A DNA stretch of 64,000 nucleotides, from NCBI GenBank assembly GCA_029876055.1, contig CM056877.1, positions 2,046,001 to 2,110,000 on the forward strand. Reading direction: 5' to 3'. Below the pieces are notes generated by a model. That model saw only the letters and a program-made list of their open reading frames with translations. It ran no database searches and was not told the origin of the DNA. The first letter of the stretch is position 1; every line of letters starts with the position of its first letter. Positions 47,182-59,200 of this stretch are shown here, one piece after another. A program made the position numbers and the translations under genes. Source of the DNA: Madurella fahalii (taxonomy: Eukaryota; Ascomycota; Sordariomycetes; Sordariales).

Positions 47182-50105
47182 ATGGTCAAGTAAGTCCTCC
47201 ATGACACTCTCGCAGTCGCCCTGTCCCTCGCGCGCGTCGTCCCGACCCATCACTGCACCGCCCCGAGTCGGACACTCTTCCCTACCCCGCCCGGAGATAA
47301 GACACTCAGACCTCCGATGGCTGGTAATGGTATTGACAATGGCTCCCTAACAGCTTCACGATTGAGGAGATTCGGGCCTTGATGGGTAAGTCTGCGCTGA
47401 TGGGCCCCGCCACGATGATGAAATGCTTACTATTTCGCAGACAAGCCCACGAACGTGCGCAACATGTCCGTCATTGCGCACGTCGATCACGGCAAGTCCA
47501 CTCTTACCGACTCCCTTCTGGCCAAGGCCGGCATTATCTCCTCGGGCAAGGCGGGAGAAGCTCGTGCGACAGATACACGACAAGACGAACAAGAACGTGG
47601 TATCACCATCAAGTCCACGGCCATCTCGCTTTACGGCTCCCTGGCCGATGAAGAGGATATCAAGGACATTGCTGGTCAACAGACAGATGGTAGGTAGCTC
47701 GTCTGCTCCCATTCGGGCAGCAGGAAGCTGACGGCGGAGCAGGCAAGGACTTCCTCATCAACCTGATCGACTCACCCGGTCACGTTGACTTCTCTTCCGA
47801 AGTCACTGCTGCCCTCCGTGTCACCGACGGCGCTCTCGTCGTCGTCGACACCGTCGAAGGTGTGTGCGTCCAGACCGAGACTGTGCTTCGGCAGGCTCTC
47901 GGTGAGCGCATCAAGCCGGTCGTCATCATCAACAAGGTCGACCGTGCGCTCCTCGAACTGCAGGTCTCCAAGGAGGACCTCTACCAGTCCTTCTCCCGTA
48001 CCATCGAGTCCGTCAATGTCATCATCTCGACCTACCTCGACAAGTCGCTCGGTGATGTCCAGGTTTTCCCCGACAAGGGCACTGTTGCCTTCGGCTCCGG
48101 TCTCCACGGCTGGGCGTTCACCATCCGCCAGTTCGCGACTCGGTATGCCAAGAAGTTTGGTGTTGATCGTAACAAGATGATGGAGCGTCTCTGGGTGAGT
48201 GTTTCGTGACGAAATTGTTGACACACTTGCCCTCGCTGACTGCAATGTAGGGCGACAGCTACTTTAACCCCGCCACCAAGAAGTGGACCAAGACCGCCAC
48301 CCACGAGGGCAAGCAGCTTGAGCGAGCTTTCTGCCAGTTTATCTTGGACCCCATCTTCAAGATCTTCTCGGCTGTCATGAACTTCAAGCAGGACGAGGTT
48401 GCCACTCTCCTTGACAAGCTCAACCTCAAGCTCCCGAGCGAGGACCGCGACAAGGAGGGCAAGCAGCTCCTGAAGGCCGTCATGCGCACTTTCCTGCCCG
48501 CCGCTGACTGCCTGCTGGAGATGATGATCCTGCACCTCCCGTCGCCCGTCACCGCTCAAAAGTACCGTGCTGAGACTCTCTACGAGGGCCCCCCTGATGA
48601 CGAGGCTGCTATCAGCATCCGGGACTGCAATCCCAAGGGTCCCCTCATGCTCTACGTCTCCAAGATGGTGCCGACTTCTGATAAGGGCCGCTTCTATGCT
48701 TTCGGTCGTGTCTTCTCCGGCACCGTCCGCTCCGGTCTCAAGGTCCGCATTCAGGGCCCCAACTACACACCTGGCAAGAAGGAGGACCTGTTCATCAAGG
48801 CCATTCAGCGTACCGTCCTCATGATGGGCGGCAAGGTTGAGCCCATCGAAGATATGCCCGCCGGTAACATTGTCGGCCTGGTCGGCATTGACCAGTTCCT
48901 GCTCAAGTCTGGTACCCTGACCACCAGCGACACCGCCCACAACCTCAAGGTCATGAAGTTCTCCGTCTCCCCCGTCGTGCGGCGGTCCGTCCAGGTCAAG
49001 AACGCTCAGGATCTTCCCAAGCTCGTCGAAGGTCTCAAGCGTCTGTCCAAGTCCGATCCTTGCGTCCTGACTCTGACTTCGGATTCTGGTGAGCACATCG
49101 TTGCTGGTGCCGGTGAGCTCCACCTTGAGATTTGCCTGAAGGATCTCGAGGAGGACCATGCCGGTGTTCCCCTCATCGTCTCAGACCCCGTCGTCCAATA
49201 CCGCGAGACTGTCACCGATAAGTCCAGCATGACTGCGCTCTCCAAGTCGCCCAACAAGCACAACCGTCTCTACATGGTTGCCGAGCCTCTGGACGAGGAG
49301 CTCTGCAAGGAGATTGAGGCCGGCAAGATCGGGCCCCGCGACGATTTCAAGGCTCGCGCTCGTACCCTCGCTGACGACTTCGGCTGGGACGTCACCGATG
49401 CCCGCAAGATCTGGGCTTTTGGTCCTGACACTACTGGCGCCAACCTGCTCGTCGACCAAACCAAGGCTGTCCAGTACCTCCATGAAATCAAGGATTCGAT
49501 CGTGTCCGGCTTCCAGTGGGCTACACGTGAGGGTCCCCTTGGCGAGGAGCCGATGCGTAGCATTCGCTTCAACATCCTTGATGTTACGCTGCACGCCGAT
49601 GCCATTCATCGTGGCGGCGGCCAGATCATTCCTACCGCTCGTCGTGTGCTATATGCTGCTACGCTTCTGTCTAAGCCTACTCTCCTCGAGCCCATGTTCT
49701 TGGTCGAAATCCAGGTGCCCGAGTCGGCGATGGGTGGTGTTTACAGCACTCTTACCCGCCGGAGAGGCCAGGTCTTTGGCGAAGAGCAGCGCCCCGGTAC
49801 GCCTCTGTTCACCATCAAGGCTTACCTCCCGGTCGCAGAGTCCTTCGGCTTCAACGGCGATCTCCGTGCCAACACCGGCGGTCAGGCTTTCCCTCAGTCC
49901 GTATTCGATCACTGGGAGGCACTGCCCGCTTCCATGGGCCTGCCCCTGGATGGTGTCAGCAAGGCTGCGCAGATTGTTCAGGACATGCGCAAGCGCAAGG
50001 GTCTCAAGGTCGAGGTTCCGGGCGTCGACAATGTAAGTGGCGTGTTGTGTTCTAACAGAAGGGACGAGCTGCTAACGAAATGTCTAGTACTACGACAAGC
50101 TCTAA
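47182..50105 (+). CDS. eEF2: Translation elongation factor 2 (eEF2)
   Basis: Six exons: 47182-47189, 47354-47385, 47441-47689, 47743-48194, 48251-50032 and 50088-50105; 846 residues. The protein starts MVNFTIEEIRALMDKPTNVR and shows all GTPase motifs: AHVDHGKST (P-loop), RGITIKST (switch I), DSPGHVDF (G3) and NKVDR (G4). The C-terminal domain carries LHADAIHRGGGQIIPTARR, whose His near residue 700 is the diphthamide position. eEF2 hydrolyses GTP to drive ribosomal translocation in the cytosol. It corresponds to Neurospora cot-3 and yeast EFT1/2. The first exon is 8 nt and the last exon only encodes YYDKL. Introns are 53-164 nt with GTAAGT, GTAGGT and GTGAGT donors. The first intron is the longest, as is usual in strongly expressed fungal genes. 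Confidence 0.98.
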
Positions 50106-50616
50106 ATGGCGCCTGCTGGTTGGCGTATAAGTCTGTTTTTAGCATGCCCTCGGCATCATGATAAGTCGAGTCGCTGGGGGCGGTAGATCGCGGAGTAGGA
50201 GGAACTGAGGCAGAACAGGAGGGTGATGGCGGTGCAAAAAAAAAAAAAAAGAGAAGCCAATCTCAGAAAGAGAGTCACTGGCACCAAATCTTTTGCCACA
50301 TTGCACTCTGGCCTGTTTGTAGTAGCGTAGAGATGATTTATTACAGTTCACCAAAATCTGGGTGCTGTTTTGTGTCATGGAATTTGTAACAAGACGTGTT
50401 GTGAATATCCTATTCTGGTATCTGAGAGTGTTTTCAGTGTGTCCTTGACGCCTTAGAAATTACCAAAAGGACGGAGTTTGCGATTCCAGGGTTCAAAGGC
50501 CCAGTTATCTGTATTCCCTAGCCTCAATACTCACTCAAACCACCGTTCCACCCATCCATCCAATCATCCAAGGACAGGATCCTTGATAAGTACGGCCACA
50601 TCCTCGACACCAGGAA
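50106..50616. other. Convergent 3' region between eEF2 and the Atos-like gene
   Basis: About 510 bases between facing stop codons, with an A15 tract near 50237-50251. No gene seen. Confidence 0.6.
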
Positions 50617-51182
50617 TCATCTTTTGTCGACAGTATTAGAGGTAGCCCCGGGATGCTGCTGCTGCTGCTGTACACCCAACGAACGCAGGCGCTTGGACAA
50701 GAGACCCTCAGCTGTGGCGCGCGAGCCGCTCGCAGGCGGCAGCGCGAATGCGTTGCCGCCGTAGCCTATGTCCCCTTTGCTGAGCTTGTCGTAACTTCCT
50801 AGAGTGGCATGCGCGGCCGCGGCGGTGGCCGTGGTGGTGGCCGTGGTGGGTGTGGCCGAACCCGTCATTTCGAGACCTGGCATTGGCGTTGTTGGGGCTG
50901 CAGCCGTAACCGTGGCTGTGCTGGCTTGGTCAGATGGCATCCCGGGGTTATTGGTACTATTGTTGTCGTTGTGTATGATGAACGGATTGCTGTTGTTGAA
51001 CAGTTGGTGTTGTTGTTTTTGGTGGTGGTGGTAGTTATGGTGATGATGATGATGATGATGAGGGGGAGGGAGAAGGGAAGGGGGAAGCTGAGCATGCGCC
51101 AATGAGAACACTGGGGCCACGGCGGCGCTGCTTCTACGAAGGGCGGCTTGCTCTACTGCTAGCACCGTGCTGCTGCTGCTGG

Positions 51183-51219
<37 letters not shown>

Positions 51220-53191
51220 GGTGTTGTGATGGTTGGCGGTCATCCCTGTCAGGGCCGGGTGCATCACGCGTGTGGGTTTGTACGGGGTGAAGCGCGGATC
51301 TGGGTGTGTCACCTCGTTGCGGAGCCGCTCTTTCCCATCGGGCACCCGATTGGCAAAAACCACTCGGATGGACTTATACAGGTAGTAACGGCCTTTGGAA
51401 GGGCAGCAGATGTGCAGGTGGATGAGGTAGCGCAGGGTAGGCCGGTCTGCGGCACCCAGGCTGTTGTTGCCACTGGCTGTGTCTGCTTCGATGATGGGCC
51501 CCGCTGAGTAGCTGCGTTGGCGGATGAAGGTTTTGGTGCCGGGCTCCATGCCTGCGAGGTCGTACGGCACGAGGAAGAGCTTGACGGCCGTTTTATTTTG
51601 GTTCTTGATGATAACCTGGAGCTGGCCCTTTTCGGGGATGCGGTAGCGGCCGCCGGGCGGTGCCTTTGGTGATCTGGAACGGCGCTTTGGCCTGGTGGAT
51701 TTGGCAACCCCATCGTCTTCAAACATGTCCGCCGGGCCGTCATGGGCCGAGGGTTCTTCGTTCGCTGCATTCTTGCGATCTTGGTATCGGGATTGCAACT
51801 TCCTCTTGGCTCGCTGCCCATCGTCGGGGTTTGGCAGCCCATTCTCCAGGTCGATTTGGCCTACATAAGGACTCGGTCCTTCTTCGATCTTGCTTCTCCC
51901 GTACGATGTGCTGGCATAGCTGTAGAAAACAGCCGAGAAAGGCAACGTCACGTGGACCGGGCAACGTAGGCTCGCCTTGCACTTCCCCAACCCCAAGACC
52001 CCAATTTGTGCCATAAAGTCCAGCGGCTTGGAGGGTGTTGTAGACATGCGGCCTCGAAGGATGCTCTCTTCGTATGAACCTACCATGGACGCATGCTGCA
52101 GAGGAGACGCGTCCGAACTGAATGACGGCCTCCTGGGCCGGAAGATTGCGGGTGTCTGGGGCGTCGATCCTGCGAATGAGAACATGGGCGTTGAGTTTAG
52201 GGATCGCCGGGGTTGGTGTGCTTGGTAAGGATGCGTGCCCTCTCGGCGCAAAGGAATTTGCCTATCGCTGACAGTATTGACACCGGGAGACTGGGAAAAG
52301 TTGACCGTGTGCCGCCGAGGGTTCCGCGGACTATTCGCGCCGATATTGAAGCTATTCAGAGGCAACGTCAAGTCGATGTCGTCGTTACTCTCTGACTGCA
52401 CCAACGGGCTTGTCGGCGGCTTGTAGACGAAGCTCGACGAGAGGGAAGAACTCAGCGAAGAAGGGCCGGGGGATCTAAAGGCCTCTCTCCTGTAATTGGC
52501 TGCGCCATGTTCCAAGTTGAAAGGTATGAAATCTCTCTGCGGCGAGGTAGCGATCCATACACCGCTGGCCGAGCAAACGTGACTTTCGCCATCTGCGCGG
52601 ACAACATCGTGGGCCGTCTGGGTTCCTGGGGACTGTTCCTCTGGTGTAAAGTTGCCGCTATGGAGGGCTGACCGTGGCCGCTCAATGTTGAGGCCCTCCT
52701 GGAAAGGCGGATCGGCGATTAGCTCGACCTGCCTCACAACCTGCTTTTCAGGAGTTATCAAGGGTGGTGGGAGCAAACCCGGCGAAGTTGGGCCAGGCTG
52801 TAAGGGTGTCCGTGGCGGCGAAGATTGCTTGTCCTCGTGCAACAGTGATTCCAGCTGCGCTAGGTCAGCCAGACGAGCATTACGAACAACTAGAGTGATG
52901 ATGGCATACATGACGGTTGGGAACCCAGGTGGGGCTCTCGCCTCTCTTGAGGCGCTCGATGAGCTCAGCACGATCAGACACCGCATGGGAAACCGAGGGC
53001 TGTTCGGGTGTGCTTGGCTTGGGAGGAGTGTCGGGGACGGGTCCTTCACACAGTTCGGTCCGTATGCTTTCCTCCGACAGCCGCCGTGTGAGCCATCGCT
53101 CCATGCCTTCCGAAGACTGCATTGGGATCGGACCGGAATGCTCTGGCGCAGCCCTTTGCTGCCCCAGATAGTCTTCACGGAACATGGGCAT
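50617..53191 (-). CDS. Atos/FAM214-like protein (DUF4210 and meiosis-associated domain)
   Basis: Two exons, 53191-52910 and 52854-50617, across a 55-nt intron (GTATGC, CTGAC branch, GCGCAG), encode 839 residues. The junction reads SPTWVPNRHLESLLHED. A conserved DUF4210-type block lies near residues 345-430 (GSYEESILRGRMSTTPSKPL, FMAQIGVLGLGKCKASLRCP, HVTLPFSAVFYSY). A second block lies near 495-615 (GRYRIPEKGQLQVIIKNQNK, KTFIRQRSYS, RYLIHLHICCPSKGRYYLYK). These two are the core of the Atos/FAM214 family, animal members of which are nuclear transcriptional regulators, while fungal members are annotated from a link to meiotic chromosome segregation; the role here is unknown. The C-terminal 220 residues are low complexity with runs of Thr, His, Asn and Gln. 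The start at 53191 (MPMFREDYLG) is the first in-frame ATG. Confidence 0.85.
51182..51224. repeat. GTT trinucleotide repeat encoding polythreonine
   Basis: About twelve consecutive TTG/GTT units on the plus strand; on the minus strand they encode the Thr run of the Atos-like protein. CTG and GAT (His-coding on the minus strand) runs flank it near 51168-51180 and 51040-51060. Confidence 0.85.
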
Positions 53192-54285
53192 CTCGTGGTC
53201 TGCTGGCTCCCAACAGGGCCGCAGCAGCCAAACCAGACCGGCTTTGGAGGATGGGTTGAGTGCCGCAGTTGTGTGCTTGATCGTATCGTTTGGCGTCGAT
53301 GGATGGGGAGAGAGAGAGAGAGCGCGCAAGGCCGGATGAGTCAAGTACGAAGATTCGGTCACCTTATGTCATTCAAGATGTCCATGGCGGGGTGTGGGTG
53401 CCCCAGCGCTCGCCCCCTTCAGGGCCTTTGTTCCTTTCCGGTCGGGCTGGTGGTCCGCTGGCGGTCCCGCTCGCGGGAGACGAAACTGCGGAAGCGCTTG
53501 ATAAAAGACGCAAGATCTACGGCATCGACATGCCCAAAATGCCCCACGATGGCTTGTCGAAGGTGGCTGTCTGTCCGGAAGGGCAGTGGGCACAATCACA
53601 TCATGAGCCGACAATTGTTGGATGAATGAGAGGCCAGATCCCAGTCAAAAACCAGCAGAGGACCTTGGTAATAACGCCGTGTCGGGATGATTAGGTAAGT
53701 AGGCCTCGGAAGGAGGCCAGGCACTGGCTGACGATGTATTTCCCCTTTCAGACGTTGCGCAAGGGATTTGTCCGGAGCGAAATTCCAGGTGGAAGAATCC
53801 AATGTTTGCTTGAGCATCGAGGTGGCCGGGGGCCGGGAATTATTAGTTGAGACGCGAGGCGACATTCCGCACTGTACATTAGTGGAGTGCCACTGGTTTG
53901 TATGACAGTGATCGGGAACCAGACAATGCATCAGTTTGGCGCATTTCCCGGAGCCCGGCGAGAGCGAATCGAAATAATCGAAAGTAACGTCAAATTTGAT
54001 CCTCTCGGGGCATGACAAGTCTCGTCGCGCGGCATTATTAGGTACAATACTCCGTACTCGGTTTGAGGAGCCTGCACCAATTAACCCCTCGTCCGCCAGA
54101 GCCAGAAGAAGCAATGTGCGTCATCGCCACTCCGATCTCGACTTGGCTTACCCTGTCTGCCCAAAATGCCCTGCCCGGGCCTGCCAGGGGTGGGTTGGTG
54201 GGTGTCATCGGACCTGGAACTCTCGCCGTGCGGCGCTGTCGTGTGAGTGAACTGAGACGCTCGAATCCCGGCCGCAGATGGCGTT

Positions 54286-54360
54286 CGCTGATTTCGCTGA
54301 TTTCGCTGATTTCGCTGATTTCGCTGATTTCGCTGATTTCGCTGATTTCGCTGATTTCGC
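54286..54360. repeat. CGCTGATTT minisatellite, eight copies
   Basis: Eight perfect tandem copies of a 9-bp unit plus a partial ninth, directly followed by a GCTGT pentamer array. Confidence 0.95.
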
Positions 54361-54363
54361 TTC

Positions 54364-54408
54364 GCTGTGCTGTGCTGTGCTGTGCTGTGCTGTGCTCGCT
54401 GTGCTGTG
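54364..54408. repeat. GCTGT pentanucleotide array
   Basis: Six perfect GCTGT units from 54364 to 54393, then GCTC and further interrupted copies. It starts 3 bases after the 9-bp array and shares the CGCTG core with it. Confidence 0.9.
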
Positions 54409-54714
54409 TTCGCTGTGGCTGCTTGTGCCCCTGCCGTGCTGTCTGTCCACTTGACCGCTTGAAGCCCACGTGTGTTAGCGGGCCTAGCCAACTCAAGCCA
54501 ACGCAAACCAAGCCAACTCAGAACCTCTGTGCAGCCCGGGATTATTTTAGTGCCAAGCTGAGGTACCCCACCAGTTGTCACTCACCGCCCAGCACCGATA
54601 ACGGTTTGAGCGGCCTTATCGCAAACCCACTGGCCAAGAAAATAATTCCGGCCGGGACGCAGACGACAACGACGGGAGAAACAGCATCGCCACGACAACA
54701 ATCCACAAGAAAAC

Positions 54715-55504
54715 ATGACGACCAAGCGCGCGCGAGAGGAAGACGCTGTCCCTGGCTCAGACAGATCGCCCGCGTCCGATGACGCTAGGAAGGCGAAGAA
54801 GGCCAAGCACGGCTTCCGCGTGGGACCCGAGAACCTTCCCGACGGTCCCTGGCGGCGCAAAGGTAGCTACTCCATGTCGTCGCGCCCGCCGTCGGATCCA
54901 ACGAATTGACCATCTGTCTGCAGTAACCAAGATCAAAAAGGACCTGATCACCAAAGCCAAAGTAAAAAAGCAATATGCCAAACTCAAAGCCAAACACCAA
55001 AAACAGGCCTCCGCGGTAGCACTACCCGGCCCCACCCAAACCGAAGGAACAGAGCAACAACAACAAGAAGACGCCAGCCAACCCCAACCAACCCCAGCAC
55101 CTACCCCAGCAGCAGCAGTAGCAGAAATCCACCCAGACCGACAAGCCATGCTCGACTCGGCCTCGCAACCTAACAAGCCAGACGACGACGCCGGCCCGGC
55201 CTCCACCTCCCCTCGACAAGCCCACAGCCGCGAGAAGAGGGCGCCCCTCCACCGGAAAAAGCAGCGGCCAGACTACTACACCAAACAGCTCGCCGCCGCC
55301 ACGCTCGCCAAGCAGCAAGCCGCCGAGCGCGCCGCCGAGCGCGCCCGCCGCGAGCAAGAGAAGCAGCAGCGCCTCGCCGAGCGGGAGCGCTACCGCCGGG
55401 CCATGGCCAAGGCCAAGACGCCCGGGCGTGACGGCAAGCGAAAGGTCGGGCGGGAGGGGAAAGTGCTGCTGGAGCGGATCAAGAAAATGGTTGGGGAGAG
55501 CTAG
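54715..55504 (+). CDS. fyv7: Ribosomal RNA processing protein Fyv7
   Basis: Two exons, 54715-54862 and 54924-55504, split by a 61-nt intron (GTAGCT donor, CTGCAG acceptor), give 242 residues. The junction restores LPDGPWRRKVTKIKKDLITK, the conserved N-terminal block of the Fyv7 family. The protein is very basic, with a coiled Ala/Arg/Glu/Lys-rich C-terminal half (AAERAAERARREQEKQQRLA) ending RKVGREGKVLLERIKKMV, and a Gln/Pro-rich linker between. Fyv7 is a nucleolar small-subunit processome factor needed for 18S rRNA maturation in yeast; nucleolar function here is by family. The DNA near 54963-55110 is unusually A/C-rich on the coding strand because of Lys, Gln and Pro codons. Confidence 0.88.
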
Positions 55505-56092
55505 GGGGGCTTGGGGGAGGGCAAATGTTTCTGTGTACTTCACGGCGGGTCTTTGATGGTGAGGGTTCAAGAAGAGAAAGGTGGAAGGGGTGGTTTTGTG
55601 TTCGTTGTTTTGGTTAGTGTATTGTATTGATCTGGTCCATAGATGATACCCCCCCGAGGGATGGTCATGTGCCATCGGTGATGAAGGGACGGATGAAGTA
55701 GTAGTAGGAGTAGCAGAAGGGATTATTCGTCAAAATTTTGACACAACGGAAAGGAGCTCGGCCATTCATCATTCCGTCCACCTGGCCACTGCGAGCACCA
55801 CTCCAAACAAGACAGAATCCGCAACCAGAGCAAAACCCCTTCAAGAGAATGCAAAAGTTCTCATTCGGTCCCATCCGCTCAATCAAAGTAAACGTAAATA
55901 TAAACCTGGGCGAATGATAAGAAGAAAAAGGGGGAATTTCTCGCTCCCAATGCCGTGCCGAACTCGAAACGAAGATGAAAAGAGAACGCCCAAAACTACC
56001 AAGTCGTAGCACCCCCGACCATCCACCTCGCCCCCACCGTGATTTGATGGGGTTGTAGTTAGTGTGTGCGTAGTATGTGTGTGAGTGTGTGG

Positions 56093-56123
<31 letters not shown>

Positions 56124-56233
56124 CGTGTGTGAGCGAGACCTGTGTGAGCTATATACAAATCATGACAGAACCCAATATCCCCTTTTTCAACCCCTTTTTG
56201 TATTTTCCTCTTGCCCTAGCTGGTCAGGTATCA
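55505..56233. other. Convergent 3' region between fyv7 and the RhoGAP gene
   Basis: About 730 bases between facing stop codons, with a long GT/GC alternating tract at 56061-56132. No gene seen. Confidence 0.6.
56092..56130. repeat. Alternating GT then GC dinucleotide tract
   Basis: About twelve GT steps run into five to six GC steps and back to GT, an almost perfect purine-pyrimidine alternation of about 38 bases, flanked upstream by interrupted GT repeats from 56061. Confidence 0.9.
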
Positions 56234-59200
56234 TCATACCTCGCCAAAAATGGTATGGCTGTTCTCAATCAGGAACTGCACCGCCAGGTTCTTCGCGTGC
56301 ATGTCCGTCATTTCCTTTTCGAGGCTATGGTCCCTCATGATTGTGGGAGCGAACACGACGGCCAAGTTCTTAGGAGACATCTGCGACGAGCTTTGTTAGC
56401 CAACCCAATTCCGAACAGGGGAGGGAAGACGGATTAAAAACATACCAGATTCTCTCGTTCTCTGCTCGCCACCCGCGCAAGGTGGAACATGAGGAATTCG
56501 AGACAGTCGCGATGTTTGGGTGGGAGCATGTTGATCGTCTTCCTCAAATGCGCACAGCGCTCGGTTTCGTTTTGAATCGCTGCACAAGAATCCGTCAACA
56601 TTACTGGCCATCGACAGCCGCGGGGGAAAAAGACACAAACTTACCATTCGACTCGAGCACACGCTCATACACCTCAAAGGTAAGCAGTGGGATGGGCAGC
56701 TTGCGGAAGTACTGCTTTAGCACGCTGGTGACAGCCGTGATATCCAGAGACGGATCTGAGATGTCATAGTCCTCCTGCTTGTCGAAACCCTCCTGGATCA
56801 TCTTGACTTGCGAGTTGCCCCCGGTCTTCCTGTAGATCCCTTCAATGTCCATGCCACGCAGCTCGACCTCCTCGATGCAGCGCGTCACGACGCTGGGTAT
56901 CTGACGCCGCTCGAAATCTGCTCGCTCGACCAGGTCCGAGCCAAACAGCGTGCTAGGGGCTTCGACAACGGCAGGGATCGAAATGTTCGTGACAGACGTC
57001 GATTTGGGCACGTTTGGCTTCTTGCTGCTAAAGAAGCCAAAGCCCTGTCGCGAGCCCTCAGTGGCAGCTCGGTTAGGGCCGCTAGGCGGGGCCATGGTAA
57101 CCGGAGACTCGACTTGGGCGACCGTCAAGTTATAAGGGAGCCCGATGCTGTCACCACCCAAACCTTGAGGGGATTGGACGCGGGTTTGATCCTGTTGCTG
57201 GAAAGCGCCCGCTGCACGGTTGATTCCCTTGGTAATGTTGTGCGCAACCTTGCTCGAGCCCTTCTTCCAGTTGAACTTCTTGACTTGGCCCTTCCGGATG
57301 TTGACCACGGTAGGTCCCTCGAGCACGGGCTCCTCCACGTCGGTGCCAAGCAGGGTGGTACCCGTCTGTAAACTGGACGCGTCTACGTTGACTGATGCCG
57401 TCGATATACCCTTGGAGTGGCTGTAGATACCCAGGCCGTTCGGCGGCGTTCTGATATCGCCATTGTTGATCTGCTGCTTGAACCTCTCTTGGATCTGGTG
57501 CGTTAGGTCGTTATTCATATCGGCCAGCTGCGCATTCTTGGAAGAAAGCTGTTCGAATTCGAGCAGTGCCCGATCTCGGTCAGCAATCGCCTGGTCTTTC
57601 TCCTCCAAGAGCTCGTCCCGCTCAGCGTGTAGTTGTTCAATAGTGGCCGCCATGCTCTGCTTGACCTTATCTAGCTTCTGCACAAATTCCTTGATGGCCG
57701 ATTCCTCAAGCTCACGGGGGTCAATCGGTTCACCGGTCTTTTTCGCCCGCTCCACGTATTTGGCAAGGACCTCAATCTGGCGAATCATGATCTCGGTCTG
57801 CGTATCCAAGACCGAAACCGTCTTTCGCTTCTCAATAAGCTTCTTGTTCAAGCTCTTCAGGTCCTTCTCCGTGTTGAACTGCCGCTCGAGCTCCGCTACC
57901 CGCTGCTCCGAGTTCCTAAGCTGCCGCTTCAAGAGCGCTGGGTCTTCAAGTGCGGCGCCTGAGAGTGACATGGGGCTACTGATATCAGGTACTTGTCCTC
58001 CGTTCGCCGGATCCTCAGCAATTGGCGTCCTAGGCCAACGGGGGGACGCAGTCCCTCTGGTAGTCTCGCTCACGCTCCTGCTATGGCCGAGCCTGGTGTG
58101 ATTGTTGCCCGTATCGGCGCTGTTGTTCCGCCCGTGCCGTACGGCGTTGGATACCCGCCGCAGAATCGACGAGGAGCCTTCGTCGGTACCCAGGATGCGA
58201 GCCATATCCTCGTCCATGCTGAAGTCACCGCCGGCACTCCAGCGCGGTAACTTTGGTGATGCCTTCGGTTCTGGCGCCTCGCTGGCTGTGCTCGTCGACT
58301 CCTTGGAGGCGTGCGTTGGCGGCTGAGGTGGCGCCCTTGGTGACATATAAGCCTCGGTCAGTTTTGTCTCGGGCATGGCGGGGCGTGTCTGAGCACCGGA
58401 CTCATTGCCATTGACTAGAATCAGCATATTAGTTACCGGTTCTTTCGTAGGGTCGCGCATGGTCAGCTCACTATTCCGCGACGGGTTCTGCGGAACCTCC
58501 TTCCGCGCCGCAGGCTTCGCACCAGCTGTTTCCGACCGGTTGGAAGTCACCGAGTCAAGAGACGGCCGAACCATATCGTCGTCTCTCCGCCGAGAATCCT
58601 GAGATGACCTCGGTGGAAGGCCCTTGTCCACCGATCTAGGTCGGGGAGGGGAGTCTGCTGTCGCAGTCTTTGACTGAGCTTCCCTGTTCCGAGGCGGAGC
58701 TGGAGGCGCTTTGCTAGGCACAGGCACGTCTAGAGGATTGCCAGACAGCGAGTTGCTCCTCGAATTGGCGAGCCTCTTGCTCTTCGGCGCATCTTGTAGT
58801 TTGAACTCTTCGTTTGGCTGTGTCCTCGAGATTGACGCTTTCCTCTCATCGCTGACGCCAGGTGAAGCCTTGGGGTTCGCGCTTCTCTTGGACAGCTTCC
58901 GGGCCGGACGGTCACTCTGCGGGATTTCGTAGTCCGAAGACGCTTGCCGCCCTTTCTCCTGGAATGCGATGTGAGGCGTCGATACCTGAGGATCAGCTCT
59001 CTTATCTGGAGTGGCAGCTGGCTTCGGCGGACCCAGGTAATCCCTGTCCTTGTTCCTCCTGCTCGACTCGGCAAATGCGTCCGACATTGACTGAGGCGTC
59101 AATGATGGCGCAGGGCTAGGATCAAGCGCAACAGGTATAAAGAAGCCCTCTGACTCTCCGTTGTTTAGATCCGCCGACAACATGGTAGAGTTTCGGTTAT

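Larger units (their letters stand above)
53192..54714. promoter_or_regulatory. Divergent promoter region between the Atos-like gene and fyv7
   Basis: About 1.5 kb between outward-facing start codons. Its main visible structure is a compound minisatellite at 54286-54410. Open frames across that tract exist on both strands only because the 9-bp unit keeps phase; no gene is supported. Confidence 0.55.

Noticed and set aside
48032..49159. 375-codon minus-strand frame inside eEF2
   Set aside because: Antisense shadow produced by strong codon bias in eEF2.
52880..53362. Independent 160-codon frame at the start of the Atos-like gene
   Set aside because: It begins at GTG and is exon 1 of the Atos-like gene plus intron; the real start is the ATG at 53191.
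54063..54782. 239-codon plus-strand frame across the minisatellite
   Set aside because: Kept open by the 9-bp repeat, which preserves phase; repetitive LIS product and no domain.
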